Assembly: GCF_014648035.1 (NCBI RefSeq)
Contig: NZ_BMQI01000014.1
Coordinates: 1 to 64,000, forward strand
Reading direction: 5' to 3'
Length of the DNA stretch: 64,000 bases
Source: Shewanella algicola
Lineage (GTDB): Bacteria > Pseudomonadota > Gammaproteobacteria > Enterobacterales > Shewanellaceae
Below are positions 53,158-62,914 of the stretch, piece after piece (positions within the stretch are counted from its first letter, which is position 1; every line of letters begins with the position of its first letter). A program made the position numbers and the translations under genes. Below the pieces are notes generated by a model. The model was not told where the DNA came from, made no database searches, and worked only from the letters and a program-made list of their open reading frames with translations.

Positions 53158-54138
53158 ATGTCCCAGTTACAAGACAATTTTGGACGAAAATTTCATTATT
53201 TACGGATGTCAGTCACTGATGTTTGTAATTTCAAATGCACCTATTGCTTGCCCGATGGCTATCGCCCTGATGGCAAGCCTACTTTTTTAACGCTCAACGA
53301 AATTGAAAACCTCGTTGCGGGTTTTGCTGCTGTGGGTACGCAAAAAATTCGTATCACAGGTGGCGAGCCAACCCTTCGCAAAGATTTTACTGATATCGTG
53401 CGCATCGTTGCTGATAATCCTAATGTCAATACAGTAGCAATGACTACTAATGGTTATCGTTTACAGCAGCATGCAAAAGAATGGTATGACGCAGGTTTGC
53501 GCCGTATTAATGTCTCAGTAGACAGCTTAGACCCAAAAATGTTTTACCAAATTACCGGTGAAAATAAATTCGACCAAGTGATGCGTGGTATTGATGCAGC
53601 ACTTGAGGCGGGGTTTGAGCGAGTCAAAATTAATGCGGTGCTATTAAAAGGCTTAAACGATAAAGATTTACCGCGTTTTTTACATTGGATTAAACACACG
53701 CCTATTGATTTGCGCTTCATTGAACTGATGGAGACAGGCCTAGGTCGTGACTATTTCAATGCCCATCACTTGGCCGGAATCGACATTAAAAAGCAGCTTG
53801 AGCAAGAAGGCTGGTTATACGATTTACCGAGTGCCGATGATGGCCCCGCACAAAACTTCAGTCACAGTGATTATCAAGGCCGTATTGGCCTGATTATGCC
53901 GTACGCCAAAAACTTTTGCGCCAGCTGTAATCGTCTAAGGGTCTCTGCCAAAGGTAAATTGCATTTGTGCTTATTTACTGAAAATGGCGTTGATTTACGC
54001 GATTTACTGCAAGATGCATCGCAACGTGATGAACTAATCTCTCGTTTGCATGGCCAATTAGAGCAAAAGAAAGAAACTCACTTTCTGCATCAAGGCATTA
54101 CTGGCGTGACGAAGCATCTAGCCTCTATTGGTGGCTAG
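53158..54138 (+). CDS. moaA: GTP 3',8-cyclase
   Basis: 326 residues from the ATG at 53158, six bases after AAAGG; earlier in-frame ATG codons lie inside the riboswitch. The radical SAM cluster motif is CNFKCTYCLPDGYRP, and the second cluster is held by CASCNRLRVSAKGKLHLC. The chain ends in Gly-Gly, needed for activity. It turns GTP into the cyclic precursor that MoaC uses. It is the first gene of moaACDE. Confidence 0.96.
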   Translation: MSQLQDNFGRKFHYLRMSVTDVCNFKCTYCLPDGYRPDGKPTFLTLNEIENLVAGFAAVGTQKIRITGGEPTLRKDFTDIVRIVADNPNVNTVAMTTNGYRLQQHAKEWYDAGLRRINVSVDSLDPKMFYQITGENKFDQVMRGIDAALEAGFERVKINAVLLKGLNDKDLPRFLHWIKHTPIDLRFIELMETGLGRDYFNAHHLAGIDIKKQLEQEGWLYDLPSADDGPAQNFSHSDYQGRIGLIMPYAKNFCASCNRLRVSAKGKLHLCLFTENGVDLRDLLQDASQRDELISRLHGQLEQKKETHFLHQGITGVTKHLASIGG

Positions 54139-54207
54139 TCGCCACCTTTCTTAGCTCAAAATAAGTGTCGTTAACCTACAAATTCTGTTTGATAAGGTAT
54201 TCATATC

Positions 54208-54684
54208 ATGAGTAATCGTTTCACCCACATTAATGCCGATGGTAATGCTCACATGGTCGATGTCACTGAGAAAGCCGTGACCGAACGCGAAGCCAGAGCT
54301 GAAGCATATATCGACATGGCCGCAGATACATTAACGATGATCATGAGCGGTAGCCACCATAAAGGTGATGTGTTTGCTACAGCGCGTATTGCTGGTATTC
54401 AAGCTGCTAAAAAGACTTCAGATCTTATTCCGTTATGCCATCCTTTAATGTTAACCAAAGTGGAAGTTGAGCTTGAAGCTCAGCCAGAACATAACCGTGT
54501 CCGTATCACTAGCTTGTGCAAATTGTCTGGTAAAACCGGTGTTGAAATGGAAGCGTTAACCGCTGCGTCTGTGGCTGCGTTAACCATTTACGACATGTGT
54601 AAAGCCGTGCAAAAAGACATGATTATCTCGCAGGTGAGATTACTAGAAAAACGCGGCGGAAAATCTGGCCACTTTACTGCTTAA
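54208..54684 (+). CDS. moaC: Cyclic pyranopterin monophosphate synthase
   Basis: 158 residues. It finishes precursor Z synthesis together with MoaA. Family motifs are [37 protein letters not shown], and [20 protein letters not shown] with [11 protein letters not shown], containing the active-site Lys and His. The 69-bp gap after moaA has no promoter I can see. No moaB lies between moaA and moaC. Confidence 0.96.
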   Translation: MSNRFTHINADGNAHMVDVTEKAVTEREARAEAYIDMAADTLTMIMSGSHHKGDVFATARIAGIQAAKKTSDLIPLCHPLMLTKVEVELEAQPEHNRVRITSLCKLSGKTGVEMEALTAASVAALTIYDMCKAVQKDMIISQVRLLEKRGGKSGHFTA

Positions 54685-54738
54685 TATTGGCTAGTTAAAT
54701 TATTTATTGTCATCAAATTAATGTGTTGAGAGACCACT

Positions 54739-54987
54739 ATGATCCAAGTATTATTTTTTGCGCAAGTCCGCGAGTTACTCGGTACCGCGAAAGTGGAGCA
54801 CAGTAGCGCCAATATTCATACCACAGAAGAGCTACGCGCAGCACTGGCTGCAACCGATGATAAATGGGCCAAAGTGCTCACTTCGGATAAGCTACTTGTT
54901 GCGGTTAATCAAACGATAAGCCAATGGGATACCAAAATAAAAGCCGGTGATGAAGTTGCCTTTTTCCCTCCAGTAACAGGGGGTTAA
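54739..54987 (+). CDS. moaD: Molybdopterin synthase sulfur carrier subunit
   Basis: 82 residues, ubiquitin-like fold, ending FFPPVTGG; the Gly-Gly end is adenylated by MoeB and then carries a thiocarboxylate. The stop is two bases before moaE, so they are coupled and give the two subunits of one enzyme. Confidence 0.96.
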   Translation: MIQVLFFAQVRELLGTAKVEHSSANIHTTEELRAALAATDDKWAKVLTSDKLLVAVNQTISQWDTKIKAGDEVAFFPPVTGG

Positions 54988-54989
54988 TC

Positions 54990-55451
54990 ATGACAAATGT
55001 AACCACTGTTAGAGTGCAAACTCAGGACTTTAGTGTTGCCGACGAATATGCCTTACTAGCCAATGACAACCAAGATGGTGCAGTGGTCAATTTTATTGGT
55101 AAAGTGCGCGATTTTAATGATGGCAGCGCAGTGACTGATTTAACGTTAGAGCATTACCCAGGCATGACCGAGTCAGTATTAGATCAAATTTGCCAACAAG
55201 CACGTGAGCGCTGGCCATTAAACAAGGTGACCATTATTCACCGTGTCGGCACGATGGCGCTAGGTGAGCAGATTGTGTTTATCGGTGTCACCAGTGCTCA
55301 TCGTAAGGCTGCCTTTGCTGCATGTGAGTTTTTAATTGATTTTTTAAAGACCAAAGCACCATTTTGGAAACTTGAAGCCAATGATACTGGCAGTAAATGG
55401 GTCGAAGCTCGTGACAGTGATGAGCAAGCGGCTAAAATGTGGCAAAAATAG
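54990..55451 (+). CDS. moaE: Molybdopterin synthase catalytic subunit
   Basis: 153 residues. Markers are GAVVNFIGKVRDFNDG, LEHYPGMTE, HRVGTMALGEQIVFIGV, AHRKAAFAACEFLIDFLKTK and APFWKLE with the active-site Lys. It uses sulfur from MoaD to convert precursor Z to molybdopterin. Confidence 0.96.
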   Translation: MTNVTTVRVQTQDFSVADEYALLANDNQDGAVVNFIGKVRDFNDGSAVTDLTLEHYPGMTESVLDQICQQARERWPLNKVTIIHRVGTMALGEQIVFIGVTSAHRKAAFAACEFLIDFLKTKAPFWKLEANDTGSKWVEARDSDEQAAKMWQK

Positions 55452-55515
55452 TGTGGCAAAAATAATCTAACTAATATTCTGCCGTTGTTTGCTCAACCAA
55501 TAAGGTCAGTTATTA

Positions 55516-56364
55516 ATGTTTTCTACTTCGTTATCTGTTTTTACTCATGGTGAGCGTTTCAAAAGCCAATGTTACGCTATTGCCTTCACGCTAGTATTGG
55601 GTCTATTGAGTGTGATATTGCCGACTCATGTTGCTCAAGCTGCCGATACTCCTGCCATCGCTGCCGCAGCAAATATTAAATTTGCCCTTGATGACATCGC
55701 GAAGAACTTCAAACAACAAACCGGTTTGTCTGTTCGTATCAGTTATGGCTCATCTGGCAACTTTATCACTCAAATTCAACACGGCGCCCCCTTTGAAATG
55801 ATGCTCAGTGCCGATGAGTTTTATATTGAGCAATTGCATAAGGCGGGTTATACCCAAGATGCTGGGGTTATTTATGCCATCGGCCGCTTAGCACTAGCAG
55901 CACCAAAACAATCACCGTTAATTCTTGATGCTGAGCTGGTGGGGTTAGAGCAATTTATTCGCGACGGTAAGCTTAAGCGCTTTGCGATAGCCAATCCCGA
56001 TCATGCTCCCTACGGTGAACGTGCCCGAGAGGTGCTAAAAGCCAAGGGGTTATGGGATGCTGTGCAACCTAAGCTCATTTTTGGTGAAAATGCGTCACAA
56101 GCCGCTCAGTTTACCATTAGTGGTTCAACTCAAGGTGGCATCGTACCTTTGTCCTTGGTACTTGCGCCGCAATTTACTCAGTTAGCTAACCATGTGGTTA
56201 TTCCTGATAATTTATACCAACCGCTAAATCAACGCATGGCATTAATGCCAAATGCTTCAGAAACCGCAACGCGCTTTTATCAATACATGCAAAGTCCACA
56301 AGCGCAAAAAGTATTAAGTGAGTTTGGTTTTAACTTGCCTAAAACAACAGTGAAGCTCGACTAA
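55516..56364 (+). CDS. modA: Molybdate ABC transporter, binding protein
   Basis: 282 residues with a rather long N-terminal signal region (ending near AQAA at about residue 43). The molybdate-binding motifs are AAAANIKFALDDIAKNFK, SYGSSGNFITQI, FEMMLSADEFYIEQL and IANPDHAPYGERA. It binds molybdate or tungstate in the periplasm for ModBC. It lies 64 bp after moaE and its stop overlaps the modB start by one base. Confidence 0.95.
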   Translation: MFSTSLSVFTHGERFKSQCYAIAFTLVLGLLSVILPTHVAQAADTPAIAAAANIKFALDDIAKNFKQQTGLSVRISYGSSGNFITQIQHGAPFEMMLSADEFYIEQLHKAGYTQDAGVIYAIGRLALAAPKQSPLILDAELVGLEQFIRDGKLKRFAIANPDHAPYGERAREVLKAKGLWDAVQPKLIFGENASQAAQFTISGSTQGGIVPLSLVLAPQFTQLANHVVIPDNLYQPLNQRMALMPNASETATRFYQYMQSPQAQKVLSEFGFNLPKTTVKLD

Positions 56365-57041
56365 TGGATTGGCAAGCGCTGTTGCTGTCGGTCAAACTCA
56401 GTAGCTTTACTGTGTTGTTGTTAATTCCGTTGGCGATCATCATCGGCCGAGGGTTGGCGTACTTTCAATTTCGCGGTAAATCATGGTTAGAAGCATTAAT
56501 TTTAGTGCCCTTAGTGTTGCCGCCGACTGTCATTGGTTATTACTTGCTGGTGGGCCTGGGTAATCAAAGCTTCATCGGCGGCCTTGCTGAGCAGCTTTTT
56601 GGTCAACAACTGGTGTTTAATTTCTCCGGGCTAGTGATAGCTTCCATTATTGTCAATATTCCCTTTGCTGTGCAGCCGATACAGCGTGCTTATGAAACCA
56701 TTCCAATTGATATTCGCGACGCAGCAGCTTGTTGTGGTATGAGCCGTATGCGGATTTTTCTTAAAGTCGAGTTACCTATGGTGTGGCCTGGTGTATTAAC
56801 TGCATTAGTGTTGTGCTTCTCCCATGTGTTAGGTGAATTTGGTGTGGTATTGATGCTCGGCGGTAATATTGCTGGCGAAACCAAAACGATCTCTATAGCC
56901 ATTTATGACAGCGTGCAAGCCTTCGACTTTGATTCTGCAGGCATGATGTCATTGGTATTGTTGCTGTTTGCGGTGAGTGCTTTGGCATTAACAACCAGTA
57001 TGTCGCGGCGTTTAGGAGGCCTTAATGCCACACAACGCTGA
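56364..57041 (+). CDS. modB: Molybdate ABC transporter, permease
   Basis: 225 residues with about five membrane helices. LVPLVLPPTVIGYYLLVGLG and the EAA-type loop AAACCGMSRMRIFLKVELPM are typical. LGEFGVVLMLGGNIAGETKT is a ModB signature. It forms the channel of the importer. It overlaps modA by one base and modC by 17. Confidence 0.95.
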   Translation: MDWQALLLSVKLSSFTVLLLIPLAIIIGRGLAYFQFRGKSWLEALILVPLVLPPTVIGYYLLVGLGNQSFIGGLAEQLFGQQLVFNFSGLVIASIIVNIPFAVQPIQRAYETIPIDIRDAAACCGMSRMRIFLKVELPMVWPGVLTALVLCFSHVLGEFGVVLMLGGNIAGETKTISIAIYDSVQAFDFDSAGMMSLVLLLFAVSALALTTSMSRRLGGLNATQR

Positions 57042-58131
57042 TCTTGTTTGTGATATTAGCCAAGAGCTGCCTATTCCATTGGCGGCAAACTTTACCTGTA
57101 AAGCCGGTGAAGTGTTAGCGGTAGTGGGGCCTTCTGGCGGCGGGAAAACCACCTTGCTAAGAATGATTGCTGGGCTAACAATCCCCAAGCAAGGCCGTAT
57201 TCAATGTGGTGATGTTTTATGGTTTGATTCTGCAGAGGCTGTGATGTTAACACCGCAGCAGCGCCATATTGGCTATATGCCACAACATTTTGGTCTATTT
57301 CCGCATTTGTCGGCGTTAGATAATGTGATAGCAGGGCTTGACCATATCCCTAAGTCAGAACGTAAACAGCGTGCTTTAGATTGGCTTGAACGGGTTAATT
57401 TACATGGTTTACCGAACCGCCTTCCGGCGCAACTTTCGGGTGGTCAGCGTCAACGTGTGGCATTGGCGCGAGCATTGGCTCGCGAGCCTGCCATTTTATT
57501 ACTCGACGAGCCTTTTTCGGCTGTTGACCGTGAAACCCGCGAACGCTTGTACATTGAGCTTGCAAGGTTAAAGCAACAACTGTCCATTCCTGTGGTGATG
57601 GTGACTCACGACATTCATGAGGCGTTATTGCTCGCCGATAAAATGATGTTAATTAGCCAAGGCAAAATGCTGCAACAAGGTCAACCATTTGAAGTGCTAT
57701 CGCACCCTAATGATGAAGCGGTAGCTCGTCAAATGGGCTTGCGTAATATTTTTGATGGTGAAGTGGTTGAGCAAGACGTTGAGCGTAACATGACTTGGTT
57801 TAAGCTCGGTGAAGAACTCATTATCAGCGACAGTGCTCCACCACTCGCAAAGGGTCAAGCTATCCGTTGGGTTATCCCCAATCAAGGGATTCGGTTTAAT
57901 GCCATCAGCAGTGGCCGCTTATGTAAAAGCATCAATAAGCTTGATGTCATGATTGAGTCAGTATTAGTCATGGGCGAATCGTCACGCGTAATAGCATCTG
58001 TTATCGGTATTGGTTCAATACTTAATGCTGACGTACCAACCCACTTAGTTGAAAAGTTAGCATTACAAACCGGAGTGCAAACCACTATCGCGTTAAAGTC
58101 TGAGCAAATTCATATCTTAAACACCCCTTAA
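57025..58131 (+). CDS. modC: Molybdate ABC transporter, ATPase
   Basis: 368 residues. Walker A is GPSGGGKTTLL, the signature is LSGGQRQRVALARALA, Walker B is LLLDEPFSAVD and the switch His is in MVTHDIHEA. The C-terminal 120 residues form a TOBE-like regulatory domain (VVEQDVERNMTWFKLGEELI onwards), which in other ModC proteins binds the oxyanion. GGAGG precedes the ATG inside modB. It is the last gene of the moa-mod run. Confidence 0.94.
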   Translation: MPHNADLVCDISQELPIPLAANFTCKAGEVLAVVGPSGGGKTTLLRMIAGLTIPKQGRIQCGDVLWFDSAEAVMLTPQQRHIGYMPQHFGLFPHLSALDNVIAGLDHIPKSERKQRALDWLERVNLHGLPNRLPAQLSGGQRQRVALARALAREPAILLLDEPFSAVDRETRERLYIELARLKQQLSIPVVMVTHDIHEALLLADKMMLISQGKMLQQGQPFEVLSHPNDEAVARQMGLRNIFDGEVVEQDVERNMTWFKLGEELIISDSAPPLAKGQAIRWVIPNQGIRFNAISSGRLCKSINKLDVMIESVLVMGESSRVIASVIGIGSILNADVPTHLVEKLALQTGVQTTIALKSEQIHILNTP

Positions 58132-58267
58132 TTCTAATTGATTTTAGCTCGAAGGCCTTGTTTTGCGGTGTTTATGATCAATTATTAATCTTAGATTTCT
58201 TGGGACTTTGGCCGCTCTTAGGTAGAGTAGTGCTGTAATAAAATTTTCAATCAAATAGAGGCTAGTG

Positions 58268-58789
58268 ATGGTTCGGTTGCTATTAGCAATATGCTTTCTT
58301 CCTTGTGCCGTGATGGCTACGCCGTCGATGCACACTTTATTGATCAACGGTGAGTTTCTCAAACCCATTGTGGTCATGGAGCAGTTAGAACAACAAGACA
58401 AAGGCACAATATGTGACTTTGATGTTGATGTGGAAGAAGGATTACTGGTTTACAAGATTTCTATGGTTAACGTAGAAGCACGAGAAATCAGTAAGTACCA
58501 GTACCGAGCGTTAGATGGTGTACTGCTAACCGAAAAATCATCTGCTTATAATTCTGACGATATCGGCTCTGTAAATGCCGCTAAAATGTTACAAGCTAAG
58601 CATATGACATTTTCTGCGCTAGTCGCTTTAGCGATTGAAGATCAACAAGGATACTTAACGCAAGCGGAATTGGACCACGACTTATCTATTAGTTATCTCG
58701 AACTAAAATTACTCAATCAAGATAGTAAAAATACCATTGCTTTCGACATTGAAACCCTGCGTCCACTTCCACTGCTCAAATGGGATTAA
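58268..58789 (+). CDS. Exported PepSY-like protein next to a two-component system
   Basis: 173 residues from the ATG at 58268, which follows GAGG; a GTG three bases earlier is the alternative. The signal peptide is MVRLLLAICFLPCAVMA. The region VDVEEGLLVYKISMVNVEAR followed by EISKYQYRALDGVLL looks like a PepSY unit (strand, helix-poor, ending in the D-x-x-x-G-V turn). Genes for PepSY proteins often lie before OmpR-type two-component systems, as here (stop eight bases before the regulator start), so it may modulate the sensor. The domain call is by eye. Confidence 0.7.
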   Translation: MVRLLLAICFLPCAVMATPSMHTLLINGEFLKPIVVMEQLEQQDKGTICDFDVDVEEGLLVYKISMVNVEAREISKYQYRALDGVLLTEKSSAYNSDDIGSVNAAKMLQAKHMTFSALVALAIEDQQGYLTQAELDHDLSISYLELKLLNQDSKNTIAFDIETLRPLPLLKWD

Positions 58790-58796
58790 AGACTCT

Positions 58797-59480
58797 ATGA
58801 CTAAGCGTATTTTATTGGTTGAAGATGATGCCACGACGTTAAAATATGTGGCCGATGGATTTACTGCACAAAACTACCAAGTAGACAGTGCGACTGATGG
58901 CCAAGAAGGCTTAACATTAGCCAAGCACAATCAGTACGACTTACTCATTTTAGACCGTATGTTACCTAAGCTTGATGGTTTGACGTTATTGTCAGCCTTA
59001 CGCACCAGCGGTAACAAAACACCGGTACTCATTTTATCCGCATTAAGCCATGTAGATGAGCGCGTAAAAGGCTTGCGTGCCGGCGGTGATGACTACATGA
59101 CCAAGCCGTTTGCATTTGCTGAGTTATTGGTGCGTGCTGAGAAACTGGTTCAACGTAATGTTATCGAGCCCGCGGCGACCGATATTGAAGTCGGCGGCTT
59201 AAAAATGGAGCTGCTAACTCGTAAAGTGACCCTCGATGAGAACGAGTTAATGCTGCAACCAAAAGAGTTTCAGTTACTCAAATACCTCATGGAACATCCT
59301 AACCAAGTGATAAGCCGTACACTGTTGTTTGAAGCGGTGTGGGATTACCACTTTGACCCTCGTACCAATGTGATTGATGTGCATATTGCAAAACTGCGTC
59401 GTAAGTTTGAAGAACTTGGACACGGTGAGTTAATTGAAACAGTAAGGGGTGCGGGTTATCGCCTCTGCAAAGGCCATTAA
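58797..59480 (+). CDS. OmpR-family response regulator
   Basis: 227 residues from the ATG at 58797; an upstream in-frame ATG lies inside the previous gene. The receiver domain has acidic pocket DD, phospho-acceptor Asp in LLILDRMLPKLDG, and Lys in DDYMTKPFAF. The winged-helix domain ends VIDVHIAKLRRKFEELGHGE and TVRGAGYRL. It pairs with the kinase that overlaps its 3' end. The target genes are unknown. Confidence 0.93.
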   Translation: MTKRILLVEDDATTLKYVADGFTAQNYQVDSATDGQEGLTLAKHNQYDLLILDRMLPKLDGLTLLSALRTSGNKTPVLILSALSHVDERVKGLRAGGDDYMTKPFAFAELLVRAEKLVQRNVIEPAATDIEVGGLKMELLTRKVTLDENELMLQPKEFQLLKYLMEHPNQVISRTLLFEAVWDYHFDPRTNVIDVHIAKLRRKFEELGHGELIETVRGAGYRLCKGH

Positions 59481-60789
59481 GCCTTATCAAAGTAGTGCGT
59501 GGCGCATCACGCTTATCTTCTCGACGTTAGTGACCATTTTAATTGTGATGTTGGTATTAAGCCTTTATCGACAGTTAGTCATTGAACAACAAAACCAGGT
59601 AGATAAGCACCTAGCCGCCGAAATGCAGCGATATCAGCAGTTAGCGTTAACCGTGAATCGCCGCAGTTTTGCGGCGCAAATTCGCGCCGCCGATCCTAAA
59701 ACTGCTTTAATTGCATGGCGTAATAGTGTCGACATGGTTGGGGCATTAACTTTTTTGCCTGAAAACATGCCGCAACTCCCAGAAACCAAAGACTTTCCTA
59801 TTTTTACCGGTGGCCCTGATAAATTACATATTTTGACCGGTGGTCTGGTGATTACCCGTTACGGCCCTGTATTGATTGCCACCCGTACCGATCACCTAGC
59901 AACTCTCATTGAAAAGTTTATCAATGCGGCATTTTGGGCGGTGGCATTCACTTTAGGCTTAACGCTGGCTTTGGGGTATATTTTCTCAAAAGCCATCCTT
60001 AGACGACTGGTCGAATATAACCGTTTGAGCGAGCAAATTGAGGCCGGACATTACGAAACTCGCTTGCCTGTCAGCGACAGTCAGGATGAGTTTGATATGC
60101 TAGCGCGGCAATTTAATTTAGTGTTAGACACCCTGGAACAAAACTTACGTGCAGTGCGGGGCGTGACAGATAATATCGCCCATGACCTGCGTACGCCGCT
60201 ATCGCATTTGCGAATTGGTATTGAACAGCTCGCTGACAAACCCACCAACGAGCTGGCCGATGCTAGCGCAGAGTTACTTGAAGAGTTAGACCATTGTTTA
60301 GGCACCTTCGATGCAATGTTGTCATTAACTCGAATTGAAGAAGGCCAGCAAACGCTCGATTTACAACCAGTGAGCTTACAACAAATTTGCCAAGACTTAT
60401 TTGAAATGGCCGAAGTGATTGCTGAGTCTCGCGACCAGGTATTAGACATTTCACTTGAAAATGACGTGCAGATTAATGGTGACAAATACCTATTATTCCA
60501 AGCGCTATTTAATCTAGTCGATAATGCGATTAAGTATTCACCAGTTGGCGCATCCATTTGTATAAAGCAGCGTGGTAAACATATCCAAATTAGTGATAAT
60601 GGCCCCGGGATTATTGATGAAGATAAAGAGCGAGTATTTGACCGCCTTGTGCGCTTAGACCCGAGCCGTCATTACAAAGGGACTGGCTTGGGCTTGTCGA
60701 TGGTAAAAGCCATTTTATCACGTCATAAAGCCACTATTTCATTACACGACAATAACCCAGGGTTGTTAGTTAATATTCATTTTAAATAG
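59449..60789 (+). CDS. Sensor histidine kinase
   Basis: 446 residues from a GTG at 59449 that overlaps the regulator gene by 32 bases; no better start lies before the first membrane helix (near 20-42). A short periplasmic sensor of about 100 residues, a second helix near 152-175, HAMP, then HisKA with the phospho-His in DNIAHDLRTPLSHL, and an ATPase domain with DNAIKYSPVG (N box), DNGPGI (G1) and GTGLGLSMV (G2). It probably phosphorylates the regulator just upstream. The signal is not known. Confidence 0.92.
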   Translation: MRVIASAKAIKPYQSSAWRITLIFSTLVTILIVMLVLSLYRQLVIEQQNQVDKHLAAEMQRYQQLALTVNRRSFAAQIRAADPKTALIAWRNSVDMVGALTFLPENMPQLPETKDFPIFTGGPDKLHILTGGLVITRYGPVLIATRTDHLATLIEKFINAAFWAVAFTLGLTLALGYIFSKAILRRLVEYNRLSEQIEAGHYETRLPVSDSQDEFDMLARQFNLVLDTLEQNLRAVRGVTDNIAHDLRTPLSHLRIGIEQLADKPTNELADASAELLEELDHCLGTFDAMLSLTRIEEGQQTLDLQPVSLQQICQDLFEMAEVIAESRDQVLDISLENDVQINGDKYLLFQALFNLVDNAIKYSPVGASICIKQRGKHIQISDNGPGIIDEDKERVFDRLVRLDPSRHYKGTGLGLSMVKAILSRHKATISLHDNNPGLLVNIHFK

Positions 60790-60831
60790 TCAGCGACTCA
60801 GTCGCTGGCTTTGATTGAGTTGGATCCATCC

Positions 60832-61509
60832 ATGTATCAACTGCTGAGCGAGCAAGATGACTTTATTGTCATAAATAAAGACCCTAATGTGCATTTTCAT
60901 AGCCAAGATGGCACCGCAGGGGTTATCGCTCAAGCCGAAGCGGATTTAGGGTATAAATTGTATCCGGTCCATCGCCTAGACACTCCCACTTCAGGCTTGC
61001 TCATTGTGGCCAGAACCCCACAAGCGGCCAATGTATTTACCCAAATGTTTACCGCTCATCAGGTGCAAAAATACTACTTAGCCATCGCATTAGGTAAGCC
61101 TAAAAAGAAACAAGGTTGGATAGTCGGTGATATGGCGAAATCTCGCCGAAGTATGTACAAATTACTTCGTACTACAGACAACCCAGCTATGACGCAGTTT
61201 TTTTGTGCCAGTCTCAGTGAAGGTAAACGTGGCTATTTACTCAAACCTTTAAGTGGTAAAACCCATCAACTACGTGTTGCGCTGGCGAGTATTGGCGTGC
61301 CTATTTTAGGCGATACGCTTTACGGTAAAGATGACAGTGATCGCTGCTATTTACATGCGTATTGTGTGCATTTTAACTATTTAGGCCAGCAATATGCGTT
61401 TGAACAATTACCACTTCACGGGGATCAGTTTGTTGATGAGTCGTTTGTTCAACTAGTTAACGAGCAATGGGATCAACCTGAGCGATTGCTCTGGCCGAGC
61501 AAACGCTAA
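60832..61509 (+). CDS. RluA-family RNA pseudouridine synthase
   Basis: 225 residues from the ATG at 60832; a TTG at 60811 is in frame and would add seven residues. The catalytic motif is VHRLDTPTSGLLIVA with Asp as nucleophile. KYYLAIALGKPKKKQGWI and KPLSGKTHQLRVALAS are the other family landmarks. The RNA target is not known. No S4 domain is present. It lies 42 bp after the kinase gene. Confidence 0.88.
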   Translation: MYQLLSEQDDFIVINKDPNVHFHSQDGTAGVIAQAEADLGYKLYPVHRLDTPTSGLLIVARTPQAANVFTQMFTAHQVQKYYLAIALGKPKKKQGWIVGDMAKSRRSMYKLLRTTDNPAMTQFFCASLSEGKRGYLLKPLSGKTHQLRVALASIGVPILGDTLYGKDDSDRCYLHAYCVHFNYLGQQYAFEQLPLHGDQFVDESFVQLVNEQWDQPERLLWPSKR

Positions 61510-61536
61510 CTCACAGCGTTATTCATTACCATAATA

Positions 61537-62736
61537 TTACTGACTTGGCTCGACGTTGTCTGACGATGCAGATTGTTTGGTGCTAATAGTGTTACGGCCA
61601 TTGTTTTTGGCGATATACATAGCGTCATCAGCTAATTGTAATAACTGCTCTACACTGAGATGCGGTTTACTGGTGACATAACCGATACTTAATGACACTG
61701 AGACGGTATTTTTTTGCCACAAAATAGAGCTGTTATTAATTTTAGTTTGAATTTTTTGCGCTACGACAAGAGCATCATTATCAGCAGTTAACGGCAAAAT
61801 AATTAAAAACTCTTCACCGCCATAACGACAAATAAAGTCAATTTTGCGTAAGGATTGCTGCAACACTTTTGCCGTATTTTTGATGATAAGGTCGCCTGCA
61901 AGATGACCATAGGTATCATTAATTTGTTTAAAGTGGTCTAGGTCGAGCACGAGGATGCTATAAGCTAATCCATTACGTTGCCATAAGGCGTCAACCTCTT
62001 CTAATTTTTTCAGTAATGCATGGCGATTCCATAGTCCTGTTAGTTGGTCTTTATTGGCCAAACTGGCCACCTTGAACACTAAGCGTGTTAAGGCGTTGCC
62101 ATACAAAACGAGGTTACTTACCAGCAGCAAAATGATGTAACTCCACATCACTAGAGGGGAGTTTAATTTATCTGCGGCAGATAAATTAGCTAACTTTTCA
62201 GGGTAGATAAACAGGGCAAGAGCGCGAATTAAAAATAACGATGCCATCAAAAAAAACGGTGCGTTTATCAGTGTGGCATAGTAGATAGAGAGATGCTTTC
62301 TGGCTGCTCTGACATTATCAAGCCCCATTAAAGAGAGTAACACAGCAGCAGTGACGCTCATTAAAATCACTAAATAGACAGCGTAACCAAGTGAAGGGGG
62401 TACCATTAACATTAATAAGCCGCAAGTGGCTAGAGCAACCAGGTCGAAGAGATAAGACGCGGGCTGCTTAAACAAGTATTGGCAACCCCATCGCGCGAAA
62501 GCAAATCCCAGCAAAATAGTCATATCGGCCACGAACCAATACAAATAGTTAACTTCTGTGGTGCGTTGGGTATAGAGTAAAATACCTATTACGGTCAGTA
62601 AATTGGCAAAAGCAAAGCGCCAACTTGCTTTAGGGGCAATACGGAATACGCCAGCATATAGGGCCCATGCAATGGTGCAGCTGGCACCTATTAAGAAAAA
62701 AAATTGAACAAAAATAATACTTTGGTTATCTTCCAT
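61537..62736 (-). CDS. Membrane diguanylate cyclase
   Basis: 399 residues. About seven membrane helices fill residues 10-230, with no recognised sensor fold. The GGDEF domain follows: NKDQLTGLWNRHALLKKLEE, VLDLDHFKQINDTYGHLAGD and catalytic RYGGEEFLIILP. RKID five residues before GGEEF is an RxxD inhibitory site, so product feedback is likely. All active-site residues are present, in contrast to the GGDEF protein at 566. AATAGGT lies before the ATG. Confidence 0.92.
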   Translation of the reverse strand: MEDNQSIIFVQFFFLIGASCTIAWALYAGVFRIAPKASWRFAFANLLTVIGILLYTQRTTEVNYLYWFVADMTILLGFAFARWGCQYLFKQPASYLFDLVALATCGLLMLMVPPSLGYAVYLVILMSVTAAVLLSLMGLDNVRAARKHLSIYYATLINAPFFLMASLFLIRALALFIYPEKLANLSAADKLNSPLVMWSYIILLLVSNLVLYGNALTRLVFKVASLANKDQLTGLWNRHALLKKLEEVDALWQRNGLAYSILVLDLDHFKQINDTYGHLAGDLIIKNTAKVLQQSLRKIDFICRYGGEEFLIILPLTADNDALVVAQKIQTKINNSSILWQKNTVSVSLSIGYVTSKPHLSVEQLLQLADDAMYIAKNNGRNTISTKQSASSDNVEPSQ

Positions 62737-62914
62737 ATGACCTATTAGTATTTAACAACGTACCGTGAATAGAGTGCTACAGTTTTTGGGTCCATAGATA
62801 TTTTGTGAACTGAGTAGCAAAATGTTAGGGTAAATTCTCATCATAAACAAATGATGTCAGTTACTGTTTTTATAATGGCAATTGCTGAATTAAGCAAACA
62901 ATTAAGGATGATAA

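Noticed and set aside
58136-58178. Inverted TAATTGAT / ATCAATTA after modC as a terminator
   Set aside because: The arms are AT-rich, about 25 bases apart, and no T-run follows, so I cannot call it a terminator.
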